From: RGIG5952 sp045627605
Lineage (GTDB): Bacteria > Verrucomicrobiota > Kiritimatiellia > RFP12 > JAAYLN01
Direction of reading: 5' to 3'
Length of the DNA: 64,000 nt
Assembly: GCA_045627605.1 (NCBI GenBank)
Contig: JAZQOA010000019.1
Location: forward strand, 1-64,000
Shown here: positions 56,901 through 64,000 of the stretch, piece by piece
Layout: every line of letters starts with the position of its first letter
How positions within the stretch are numbered: the first letter of the stretch is position 1
Notes under the pieces: model-generated
The model's database searches: none
What the model was told of the DNA's origin: nothing
What the model saw: the letters and a program-made list of their open reading frames with translations, nothing else
Position numbers and translations under genes: made by a program

Positions 56901-59900
56901 ATGGCGGAACTTGTCCAGACCCCGGCGCCCGGCAGCCGTCTCCTTAGGTGCGCGGGAGACCGCCTCATCCTCTCGCTTTCCGTTCCGGCGGGTTTCGCCA
57001 AAGGCCGCGCCTTCGCGCGAACCAATATCGACGGCGTCTCGTGGAAGGACCTGCCGATGGCCCCGTCGGCCGCGCCGGGTTCCGATGGCGCCGCAACCTA
57101 CGTGCTTGAGCTTCGTCCCCGCGCCGTCGGCGTCTTCGCCGCCAAGACTTATTTTCTGCCGGATGGCGCGAGCGAGCCCGTCTGGCCTTCGGGCGCCGAC
57201 GTCCTTGTCAAGGTGGCGCCCGCCTGGACGCGCTGCGGTTGCTCGATTTATACGGCCTTCACCCGGCAATTCCGCGCCGACGACGGCCGCGCGGCCACCA
57301 CCGCCTTGCGCGATGAGATCGCCGCCCTCGATCGCGCGGGCTATGCCGTGATTCCGCCTTCCGGGACTTTCAGAACCCTTGCGAAACGCCTCGACCACAT
57401 CATCGGCGGGCTTGGCTTCAACATCGTCCAACTGCTGCCGGTCCACCCGGTGCCGACGACCTATGCGCGCATGGGGCGCTTCGGAAGTCCCTTCGCGAGC
57501 CTCGACTTCTACTCGGTCGACCCGGCCCTGGCGGAGTTTGACGAGTCCGCCACGCCGCTCGACCAGTTCGTGGAGCTGGCGGACGCTGTCCATGCCCGTG
57601 GTGCGCGCCTCTTCCTCGACCTCCCCGCCAATCACACCGGATGGGCCTCGACTTTCCACACGCACCACCCCGAATGGTTCCGCCGCAATGGCGACGGGTC
57701 GTTCCACTCGCCCGGCGCCTGGGGCGTCACCTGGGCCGACCTCGTGGAGCTTGACTACTCCCGCCCCGCCATTCGCGACGCCATCTCCGATGTTTTCCTC
57801 TTTTGGTGCGCCAAGGGCGTCGACGGCTTCCGCTGCGACGCCGGCTACATGATCCCGTGCGAGGTCTGGCGCCATGTCGTCGGGAAGGTCCGCGCGGTTT
57901 TCCCCGACACCGTTTTCCTGCTTGAGGGGCTTGGTGGCAAGCTCGAGGTCACGGACGCCCTCCTCTCCGACGCCGGGCTTGACTGGGCCTATTCGGAGAT
58001 TTTCCAGCAGGGCAACCGCGATGCGCTTTCCTGGTACTTGCCGCCGGCTATCGGCCGGTCGGAGTCGTTCGGCCCGCTCGTCAATTTCGCCGAGACGCAC
58101 GACAACAACCGTCTTGCCGCGAACGGCAATGCCTACGCCTCGATGAGGACGGCGCTCGCCGCGCTCCTGTCGCAGCAGGGGGCCTTCGGCATCACCGCGG
58201 GTGTCGAGTGGTTCTGCCGCGACAAAATCGACGTCCATGGAGCGCCGCCCCTCAACTGGGGCGCATCCGAAAACCAGTGCCGCCTCATTTCGCGGCTCAA
58301 CGCGATTCTCGCCGCGCACCCGGCGTTCCAGGTTGGCGCACACCTTGAGATCGTGACGCGTGGCGCGGGCAATGTCATCGCCGCACTGCGCACGGTGCCG
58401 TCCCCGGCTGGAAGCGCCGCCGCCGAAGGCACCGTCCTCGTCGCGGTGAACCTCGATTGCGCAACCCCCGCGCGCGTCGAGTGGCCCGCCGGGTTTTTTG
58501 CCCCGCAAGTGGCCTGGGATCTTGTTTCCTCGAAGCCGGCATCGATTCTCGCCGCCGGCGAAACGGCGGCAATCGATCTGCCGCCAGGGGGCTTTGCCGC
58601 GCTCGTCCCCTCCGCCGACACGCTCCGCGCCGTCGAAACGCAGGAGGAGGCGCGTGTTCGTTCCGGTTGTGTTTCATGCGTCCCCGCTTCGCCGCAGTTT
58701 TCCGGCAGGGTTGTCGAGTTCGACTTCCCGCGCGATGCGCGGCGTACGGTAATGGTGCCGCCGGGCTTCGCCCTTCGCATCGCCAGTCGAAGCCCGTTCC
58801 GCGCCCTGCTCCTCGACGGCGAGGGGATGCCCGTGGCGTCTTGCGTCTCCACCCCCGCGGGCGCGACATTCGCCGCGTCTGTCGCGGTGCCGGCGGGCGA
58901 CACGCGCCGCTTCTACACGCTGTCCGTGACATGCTATGGGGAGGAAACTGCGCGGACGCAATCCCCGGTGCTCGCACTGCCGTCTGCGGACAAGGCGGTG
59001 TTCAGCCTTTGCGCGGCTGGCGGACGTATTCGCGACGGCGAGGATGTTCTCGCCGTGCTGGCGAACCGCCGCGGCGCGATGGCGCAGGTCCGTGCCGCGT
59101 GGGGCGAGATCCGGAGCCAGTACGACGCCTTGCTTGCGGTCAACCCAGACCCGCGCGTCCCGGCGAACAAGCAGGTCTTCCTTGCGCGCTGCAAGGCGTG
59201 GGTGCGCCACTGCGGCTACTCGTTCGAGCTTGACGCCTCTTGCCTTGAGTCGTTCCGACTGCTTTCGGAACATGCCGCGGCGTGGAGGTTCTCCACGCCT
59301 GTCGGGCGGGGCGACACGGCCGTGGTCGAGGTTGTTCTCTGCCTCTCGGAAGGCGACAACCTCGCCACGCTGCGCTTCTCAATGCCGGAACTTCACCGCG
59401 CCGGAAACGAAAAGACTTCGGCGCCGATCGAGCTTGTGCTGCGGCCCGATGTCGAGGCGCGCGACTTCCATGGCCCGACGCTGGCCTACGCGGGCGCCGA
59501 GCAAGTCTATCCGGCCGCGGTGCGCACCTTGCCCAACGGCTTCGATTTCGATCCTCCCGGGTGCATCGCCTGCGGTCTTCGCCTGCCGGACGGCACATTC
59601 CACAAGGACGGCATCTGGTCATATTCGGTGCCGCATCCTGTCGAGGCGGAGCGCGGTCTCTCCCCGACGGGCGACCTCTATAGCCCCGGATGGTTTTCGA
59701 TTCCGCTTGTGACTGGGCGGAGCGTATGTCTCGTCGCGGGCGAAACCTCCGTCGTCGATGCGTTTTGCGCGGGGAATGGCGATTTCGGCGGTGCGAATGC
59801 CGCAGACGCCATGGGTGCGCCATATGGCGACACCATACGGTTGGGCGATTGGCTGGCGTCGAACCCCGCCCGGCTTTTCGTCGCGGACAGGGACGACCTC

Positions 59901-61034
59901 AAGACTGTCATCGCCGGCTACCCGTGGTTCCTTGACTGGGGCCGTGACACGCTCATCGTGCTCCGCGGCCTGCTCGCCGCCGGCGAAACCGACACGGCCC
60001 TCGCCATCCTGCGCGAGTTCGGCCGGTTTGAGGAGGGGGGTACGCTCCCCAACATCATCCATGGATCGACAATCGGCAATCGCGACACCTCCGACGCGCC
60101 GCTTTGGTTCGTCGTCGCGGCCGGCGACGCGATGGCGCTTTGCGGCGACAAGGCCGTCGCCTCGCTTGATTGTGGCGGACGCCCCCTTGGCGAGGTGATG
60201 TCCGCCATTGCGCGCGGCTACCTCGCCGGCACGCCCAACGGCATCAAGGTCGATTTGGAAACCGGGCTTGTCTTCAGTCCGTCGCATTTCACGTGGATGG
60301 ATACGAACTACCCGGCCGGAACTCCGCGCGCGGGTTACCCCGTCGAAATACAGGCTCTGTGGATCGCGGCGCTTGCGACTATTCGCGAAAGGCTCGGCGT
60401 CCGCGACTTCGAGGCGGTTGAGCGCAAGGCGCGTGAATCGCTGGTCAAGTACTATGTCCTGCCCGAAGGCTGGCTCGCCGATTCGCTCCGGGTTCGTTCC
60501 GCTGTCTTTGAGCCGGCGTCCGCAGCCACGCCGGAGGATGCGCTGCGCCCCAACCAGTTGCTTGCCGTGACGCTTGGCGCACTCGACCCGCGCGGCGAGA
60601 CGGCGCGGGCCGTTGTCGCGGCTACGGCTTCGCTTCTCGTGCCCGGCGGGATTCGGTCGCTGGGCGACCGCGCCGTCAACGTGCCGCAGCCGGTCTGGAA
60701 CGGCGACCGTCTGCTCAACGACCCGATGAAGCCTTATTGGGGCCGCTACGAAGGCGACGAAGACACCCGCCGCAAGCCAGCCTACCACAACGGCACGGCG
60801 TGGGGATGGCAGTTCCCGCTCTGGTGCGAGGCCTGGGCGCTCGCGGGCGGGGAGGAGGCGCGCGAACCGGCCCGCGCGGTTCTCGCCTCGGCGGCGGCGC
60901 TGCTGGAGACGGGGTGCCTGGGGCAGCTCCCGGAAATCCTCGACGGCGATTCGCCGCACATCCAGCGCGGTTGCCTGGCGCAGGCCTGGAGCATTTCGGA
61001 GTTGCAGCGCGTGTGGCGCGCGCTGGATCGGTGA
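56901..61034 (+). CDS. bifunctional glycogen debranching enzyme (GH13 plus GH133)
   Basis: The 1377-residue product combines two catalytic parts. The N-terminal half has a GH13 barrel (about 150-430). Its nucleophile is Asp313 in 'GFRCDAGY', its acid Glu342 in 'FLLEGLGG' and its third acid Asp401 in 'AETHDNN'; this would be the 4-alpha-glucanotransferase. The C-terminal half (about 990-1377) is the amylo-alpha-1,6-glucosidase GDE_C domain ('WFLDWGRDTLIVLRGLLA', 'LPNIIHGSTIGNRDTSDAPL', 'FTWMDTNYP'). Beta-sandwich regions lie between. The layout recalls eukaryotic AGL. It would remove branch points during glycogen use. No other glycogen genes are nearby. I prefer the ATG at 56901, although its ribosome-binding site is weak. 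Confidence 0.9.
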   Translation: MAELVQTPAPGSRLLRCAGDRLILSLSVPAGFAKGRAFARTNIDGVSWKDLPMAPSAAPGSDGAATYVLELRPRAVGVFAAKTYFLPDGASEPVWPSGADVLVKVAPAWTRCGCSIYTAFTRQFRADDGRAATTALRDEIAALDRAGYAVIPPSGTFRTLAKRLDHIIGGLGFNIVQLLPVHPVPTTYARMGRFGSPFASLDFYSVDPALAEFDESATPLDQFVELADAVHARGARLFLDLPANHTGWASTFHTHHPEWFRRNGDGSFHSPGAWGVTWADLVELDYSRPAIRDAISDVFLFWCAKGVDGFRCDAGYMIPCEVWRHVVGKVRAVFPDTVFLLEGLGGKLEVTDALLSDAGLDWAYSEIFQQGNRDALSWYLPPAIGRSESFGPLVNFAETHDNNRLAANGNAYASMRTALAALLSQQGAFGITAGVEWFCRDKIDVHGAPPLNWGASENQCRLISRLNAILAAHPAFQVGAHLEIVTRGAGNVIAALRTVPSPAGSAAAEGTVLVAVNLDCATPARVEWPAGFFAPQVAWDLVSSKPASILAAGETAAIDLPPGGFAALVPSADTLRAVETQEEARVRSGCVSCVPASPQFSGRVVEFDFPRDARRTVMVPPGFALRIASRSPFRALLLDGEGMPVASCVSTPAGATFAASVAVPAGDTRRFYTLSVTCYGEETARTQSPVLALPSADKAVFSLCAAGGRIRDGEDVLAVLANRRGAMAQVRAAWGEIRSQYDALLAVNPDPRVPANKQVFLARCKAWVRHCGYSFELDASCLESFRLLSEHAAAWRFSTPVGRGDTAVVEVVLCLSEGDNLATLRFSMPELHRAGNEKTSAPIELVLRPDVEARDFHGPTLAYAGAEQVYPAAVRTLPNGFDFDPPGCIACGLRLPDGTFHKDGIWSYSVPHPVEAERGLSPTGDLYSPGWFSIPLVTGRSVCLVAGETSVVDAFCAGNGDFGGANAADAMGAPYGDTIRLGDWLASNPARLFVADRDDLKTVIAGYPWFLDWGRDTLIVLRGLLAAGETDTALAILREFGRFEEGGTLPNIIHGSTIGNRDTSDAPLWFVVAAGDAMALCGDKAVASLDCGGRPLGEVMSAIARGYLAGTPNGIKVDLETGLVFSPSHFTWMDTNYPAGTPRAGYPVEIQALWIAALATIRERLGVRDFEAVERKARESLVKYYVLPEGWLADSLRVRSAVFEPASAATPEDALRPNQLLAVTLGALDPRGETARAVVAATASLLVPGGIRSLGDRAVNVPQPVWNGDRLLNDPMKPYWGRYEGDEDTRRKPAYHNGTAWGWQFPLWCEAWALAGGEEAREPARAVLASAAALLETGCLGQLPEILDGDSPHIQRGCLAQAWSISELQRVWRALDR

Positions 61035-61071
61035 CGGCAGATTGTAAAGCATCCAAACAGGAGGCATGCCA

Positions 61072-61932
61072 ATGAACAGGATCGTGGAGAAAAAGCGGCT
61101 TTCGGAACTGGTCTACGTGATGAAGGTCGAGGCGCCGCTCGTGGCGGAAAGCCGCAAGCCCGGGCAGTTCGTCATCCTCCAGGTCGATCCGGAGTGGGGG
61201 GAGCGCATTCCGCTGACCATTGCGGACGCCGATCCCGCCGCCGGAACCGTCACGATAGCCTTCCAACCCGTCGGCTACTCGACGAAACTCCTCGCGGCGA
61301 AACAGGTCGGCGACATGCTCCCCGCCTTCCTCGGTCCGCTTGGCAATCCATCGGAAATCGAAAACTTCGGCCATGTCGTCTGCGTCGGCGGCGGTTTTGG
61401 CACCGCGCCGCTTTACCCGATTGTCGAAGGGCTCAAGAAGGCGGGCAACAAGGTTACGGTCATCATCGGCTACCGCAGCAGGTCGCTCATCATCATGGAG
61501 GACGAAATGCGCCGGATGGCCGACGAGGTCGTCGTGATGACGGACGACGGCTCGTATGGCCGGAAGGGGCTTGTGACGGAGCCGCTCAAGGAACTTTGCG
61601 AGTCGCCCTCCCCGCCTGACCGCGTCATCGCCATTGGTCCGCCCGTGATGATGAAGTTCTGCGCCGAGACGACGCGCCCCTTTGGCATCAAGACCGTCGT
61701 CTCGCTCAACACCATCATGATCGACGGCACCGGCATGTGTGGTGGATGCCGCGCGACGGTCGGCGGTGAGACGAAGTTCGTTTGCGTCGACGGGCCCGAA
61801 TTCGACGCCCACTTGGTTGATTTCGACAACATGATGAAGCGGCTCAAGGCCTTCGTCCCGCAGGAGAAGGCCATGCTTGAAAGGCACGTCTGCAATCTTC
61901 AGGTGGCGGCCGACAAGCTTGCGGCGCGGTAG
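61072..61932 (+). CDS. nfnA: NfnA/SudB-type FAD/[2Fe-2S] subunit (ferredoxin-NADP reductase-like)
   Basis: The 286-residue product is related to dihydroorotate dehydrogenase electron-transfer subunits. It has an FAD-binding barrel ('KPGQFVILQVDPEWGERIPL'), an NAD(P)-binding domain ('VCVGGGFGTAPLYPI') and a C-terminal [2Fe-2S] site ('GTGMCGGCRATV...FVCVDGP'). With NfnB it forms the enzyme that couples NADH, NADPH and ferredoxin by electron bifurcation, or the sulfide dehydrogenase variant. I chose the ATG at 61072 since AGGAGG is 7 nt upstream; an ATG at 61066 is too close to that site. Confidence 0.9.
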   Translation: MNRIVEKKRLSELVYVMKVEAPLVAESRKPGQFVILQVDPEWGERIPLTIADADPAAGTVTIAFQPVGYSTKLLAAKQVGDMLPAFLGPLGNPSEIENFGHVVCVGGGFGTAPLYPIVEGLKKAGNKVTVIIGYRSRSLIIMEDEMRRMADEVVVMTDDGSYGRKGLVTEPLKELCESPSPPDRVIAIGPPVMMKFCAETTRPFGIKTVVSLNTIMIDGTGMCGGCRATVGGETKFVCVDGPEFDAHLVDFDNMMKRLKAFVPQEKAMLERHVCNLQVAADKLAAR

Positions 61933-61950
61933 CGGAAGGAGCATGCTGTA

Positions 61951-63366
61951 ATGACGACGAAGGAGAAAATGGCGGTTCCCGCACAGGAAATGCCCAGCCA
62001 GCCGCCTGCCGAACGGCGGCGCAACATGGGCGAGGTCGCCCTTGGCTACACCGCCGAAATGGCCCGCGCCGAGGCGAGCCGCTGCCTGAACTGCAAAAAC
62101 GCGCCTTGCATGACGGGTTGCCCCGTGAAGATTCGCATTCCCGATTTTCTCGCGAAGGCGGCCGAAGGCGATTTCGACGGCGCCCTCGCCGTCATCCGCC
62201 AGAGCTCGCTTCTTCCAGCCGTATGCGGACGCGTCTGCCCGCAGGAACGCCAGTGCCAGGCGGAGTGTACGCTTGGCAAGGCGCTCAAGGACGTCGGCAA
62301 GGCGGTGGCGATCGGGCGGGTGGAACGTTTCTGCGCCGACCAGCGGCGCATGGTTGGCGGAGGCGATGTCGCCGCGACCGCGCCGAAGACCGGCAAAAAA
62401 GTTGCCGTCGTCGGTTCCGGGCCCGCGGGCATCACGGTGGCGGCGGACTGCGCCCGCGCCGGACACGACGTCACCGTTTTCGAGGCGCTCCACAAGCCCG
62501 GCGGCGTGTTGGTTTACGGCATTCCCGAGTTCCGCCTCCCCAAGGCAATTGTCCGCGAGGAAATCGAAGGACTTAAGGCGATGGGCGTCAAGATCGAGAC
62601 GAACTTCATCGTCGGCCGTACGCGGAAGATCGCGGATCTTCTCGGCAAGGACGGCTTTGACGCCGTCTTCATCGGCACGGGCGCGGGGTTGCCGAAGTTC
62701 ATGGGCATTCCGGGCGAGAACCTCGTCGGCGTTTACTCGGCCAACGAGTACTTGACGCGTGCGAACTTGATGAAGGCCTACGACGCGGAGCACGCCCATA
62801 CGCCGGCGATTACGTCGGGCAAGGTTGTTGTCCTTGGCGGTGGCAATGTCGCGATGGATTCCGCCCGCATGGCGCTTCGTCTGGGCGCGGAGGAGGTGCA
62901 CCTCGTCTATCGCCGCACCGAGAAGGAAATGCCGGCCCGCGCCGAGGAAGTGCTTCACGCCAGGGAGGAGGGCGTCGCCTTCCACATGCTTGAGAACGCC
63001 GAGGAGATTCTCGGCGATGAAAACGGACGTGTTTGCGCGGTCAGGTGTGTGCGCTTTGAATTGGGCGAGCCAGACGCCTCGGGTCGCCGCAGTCCGGTTG
63101 AAATCCCCGGAAGCGAATTCACGATTGCGGCCGATACCGTCGTTGTCGCGATTGGCAACGGCTCCAACCCGTTGGTCTCGCGGACGACCGAGGGACTCGC
63201 CGTCAACAAGCGCGGCAACATCGTCGTCGATGAAAAAGGACGGACGTCCGTCGAAGGTGTTTACGCGGGCGGCGACATCGTCCTGGGGGCTGCGACTGTC
63301 ATTCTCGCGATGGGCGAAGGACGGCGCGCGGCGGCCGCGATCAACGAATACCTGGCGTCGAAATAG
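61951..63366 (+). CDS. nfnB: NfnB / NADPH-dependent glutamate synthase small-subunit-like flavoprotein (GltA)
   Basis: The 471-residue product has N-terminal cysteines for two [4Fe-4S] clusters ('CLNCKNAPCMTGCPVKIRI' and 'CGRVCPQERQCQAECTLGK'). An FAD-binding 'VAVVGSGPAGITVAADCA' and an NADPH-binding 'VVVLGGGNVAMDSARMALRL' Rossmann motif follow, with 'VYAGGDIVLGAATVILAMGEGRRAA' type closing residues. Adjacency to nfnA (18 nt) favours NfnB, which bifurcates electrons from NADPH to ferredoxin and NADH, over a stand-alone glutamate synthase. Databases often call it gltA. Confidence 0.9.
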   Translation: MTTKEKMAVPAQEMPSQPPAERRRNMGEVALGYTAEMARAEASRCLNCKNAPCMTGCPVKIRIPDFLAKAAEGDFDGALAVIRQSSLLPAVCGRVCPQERQCQAECTLGKALKDVGKAVAIGRVERFCADQRRMVGGGDVAATAPKTGKKVAVVGSGPAGITVAADCARAGHDVTVFEALHKPGGVLVYGIPEFRLPKAIVREEIEGLKAMGVKIETNFIVGRTRKIADLLGKDGFDAVFIGTGAGLPKFMGIPGENLVGVYSANEYLTRANLMKAYDAEHAHTPAITSGKVVVLGGGNVAMDSARMALRLGAEEVHLVYRRTEKEMPARAEEVLHAREEGVAFHMLENAEEILGDENGRVCAVRCVRFELGEPDASGRRSPVEIPGSEFTIAADTVVVAIGNGSNPLVSRTTEGLAVNKRGNIVVDEKGRTSVEGVYAGGDIVLGAATVILAMGEGRRAAAAINEYLASK

Positions 63367-63376
63367 GGGGCTTTTT

Positions 63377-64000
63377 ATGGATGGGAAAGGAACGGCGCTC
63401 GTCACGGGCGGTGCGCGCGGCATTGGTCTTGGAATCTCGAAGGCTCTTGCGGCGAAGGGCTTTTCGGTTGCGGTGTGCGGCCGCAGCGATGCCGCGAAGG
63501 TGGTGGACGCGATGGCGTCGATCCGTGCCTTTGGCGTGACGGCGGAGTATTACCCGTGCGACGTCTCCTCGGCGGAGGACCGCGCCGCGATGCTGGCCGC
63601 CGTCGAGGCGCGCTTCGGAGTGCCGGACGTGCTTGTGAACAATGCGGGCGTGGCGCCGGAGGTGCGTGCCGACGTTCTTGAGATGACGCCCGAAAGCTTC
63701 GGGCGCGTCATGCGCGTCAACCTAGAGGGACCTTTCTTCCTGACGCAGGCCGTTGCCAGGCGCATGATTGCCGGCGGGGACGCGGGGCGTTTCCGTTGCA
63801 TTGTCAACACCGGGTCGGTATCGGCCGACTATGCCAGCGTTACGCGTGGCGAATATTGCATGTCGAAGGCGGGCGTCGCTATGGCGACGAAATTGTGGGC
63901 CTGGCGGCTTGCGGAGTATGGAATCTCCGTCTACGAGGTACGGCCTGGCGTGGTGCATTCCGATATGACGGCCTGCGTCACCGCGAAGTACGACAAGATG
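63377..64000 (+). CDS. short-chain dehydrogenase/reductase, FabG-like (partial)
   Basis: The gene runs off the right edge; 208 codons are visible. The NAD(P)-binding 'TGGARGIGLGIS' lies at residues 10-21. 'LVNNAGVAPEV' follows, then the catalytic Ser in 'VNTGSVSADYASV', and Tyr and Lys in 'GEYCMSKAGVAM'. It resembles 3-ketoacyl-ACP reductase-like SDRs, but the substrate cannot be set. It starts 10 nt after nfnB, so it is likely part of the same transcript and may use its NADPH or NADH. Confidence 0.88.
   Translation, partial: MDGKGTALVTGGARGIGLGISKALAAKGFSVAVCGRSDAAKVVDAMASIRAFGVTAEYYPCDVSSAEDRAAMLAAVEARFGVPDVLVNNAGVAPEVRADVLEMTPESFGRVMRVNLEGPFFLTQAVARRMIAGGDAGRFRCIVNTGSVSADYASVTRGEYCMSKAGVAMATKLWAWRLAEYGISVYEVRPGVVHSDMTACVTAKYDKM

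Noticed and set aside
60715..63423. Long minus-strand open frame opposite the debranching enzyme, nfnA and nfnB
   Set aside because: It spans three well-identified plus-strand genes and has the biased composition of a codon-bias shadow; no motif supports it.

Overview
This is a GC-rich (roughly 60-65% by eye) chromosomal window from a Gram-negative bacterium. lpxD and an OmpH/Skp-type chaperone indicate an LPS-bearing outer membrane, and there is an outer-membrane beta-barrel gene. A small gene at 14986-15390 matches a family I know only from Planctomycetes and Verrucomicrobia. Other pointers are NifU/NifS, tandem formylglycine-enzyme-like domains and choice-of-anchor-type secreted beta-helix proteins. 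Together they point to the PVC superphylum, probably a Kiritimatiellota/Lentisphaerota-like lineage; this is inference, not proof.

Layout. 1-760: the end of an unknown membrane-protein gene and a block of seven 22-bp GATC-rich tandem repeats. 763-4347: an envelope operon (ompH-lpxD-galE) and a putative metal exporter. 4394-10363 (minus): a 1989-residue secreted protein with phosphodiester glycosidase, LamG, beta-helix and PKD parts. 10636-12060 (minus): an orphan ATPase. 12271-17713: tRNA-Tyr, grpE-dnaJ-rsmE-Minf_1886, recA and a lone ABC permease. 17694-19690: vsr and, divergently, an outer-membrane protein. 19774-40409: one continuous block of translation genes (rpsL-rpsG-fusA, the S10 and spc clusters with secY-adk-map, the alpha cluster with rpoA, then rplM-rpsI and a DEAD-box helicase), closed by a terminator. 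tuf, rpmD and infA are missing from their usual places. 40542-46672: a carbohydrate-active locus (GH43-CE15 fusion, an unknown secreted protein, a secreted esterase with a discoidin domain, a polytopic membrane protein). 46725-50895: NUDIX hydrolase, EF-P, a ComM/YifB ATPase and a stand-alone AICAR transformylase. 51474-54734: a secreted protein made of five FGE/SUMF1-like repeats behind an AT-rich spacer. 54876-64000: a probable operon nifU-nifS-glycogen debranching enzyme-nfnA-nfnB-SDR, cut by the window end.

Promoters are unusually readable here: several have a TTGnnn-like box, exactly 17 bp, then TAAACT, TATAAT or CATAAT. I did not find a convincing new multi-gene system such as an anti-phage locus or CRISPR. 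The most interesting items are the five-repeat FGE protein, the GH43-CE15 fusion without a signal peptide together with its overlapping secreted-gene trio, the EF-G with a divergent domain IV, the GATC repeat block, and probable attenuator hairpins in the ribosomal operons.
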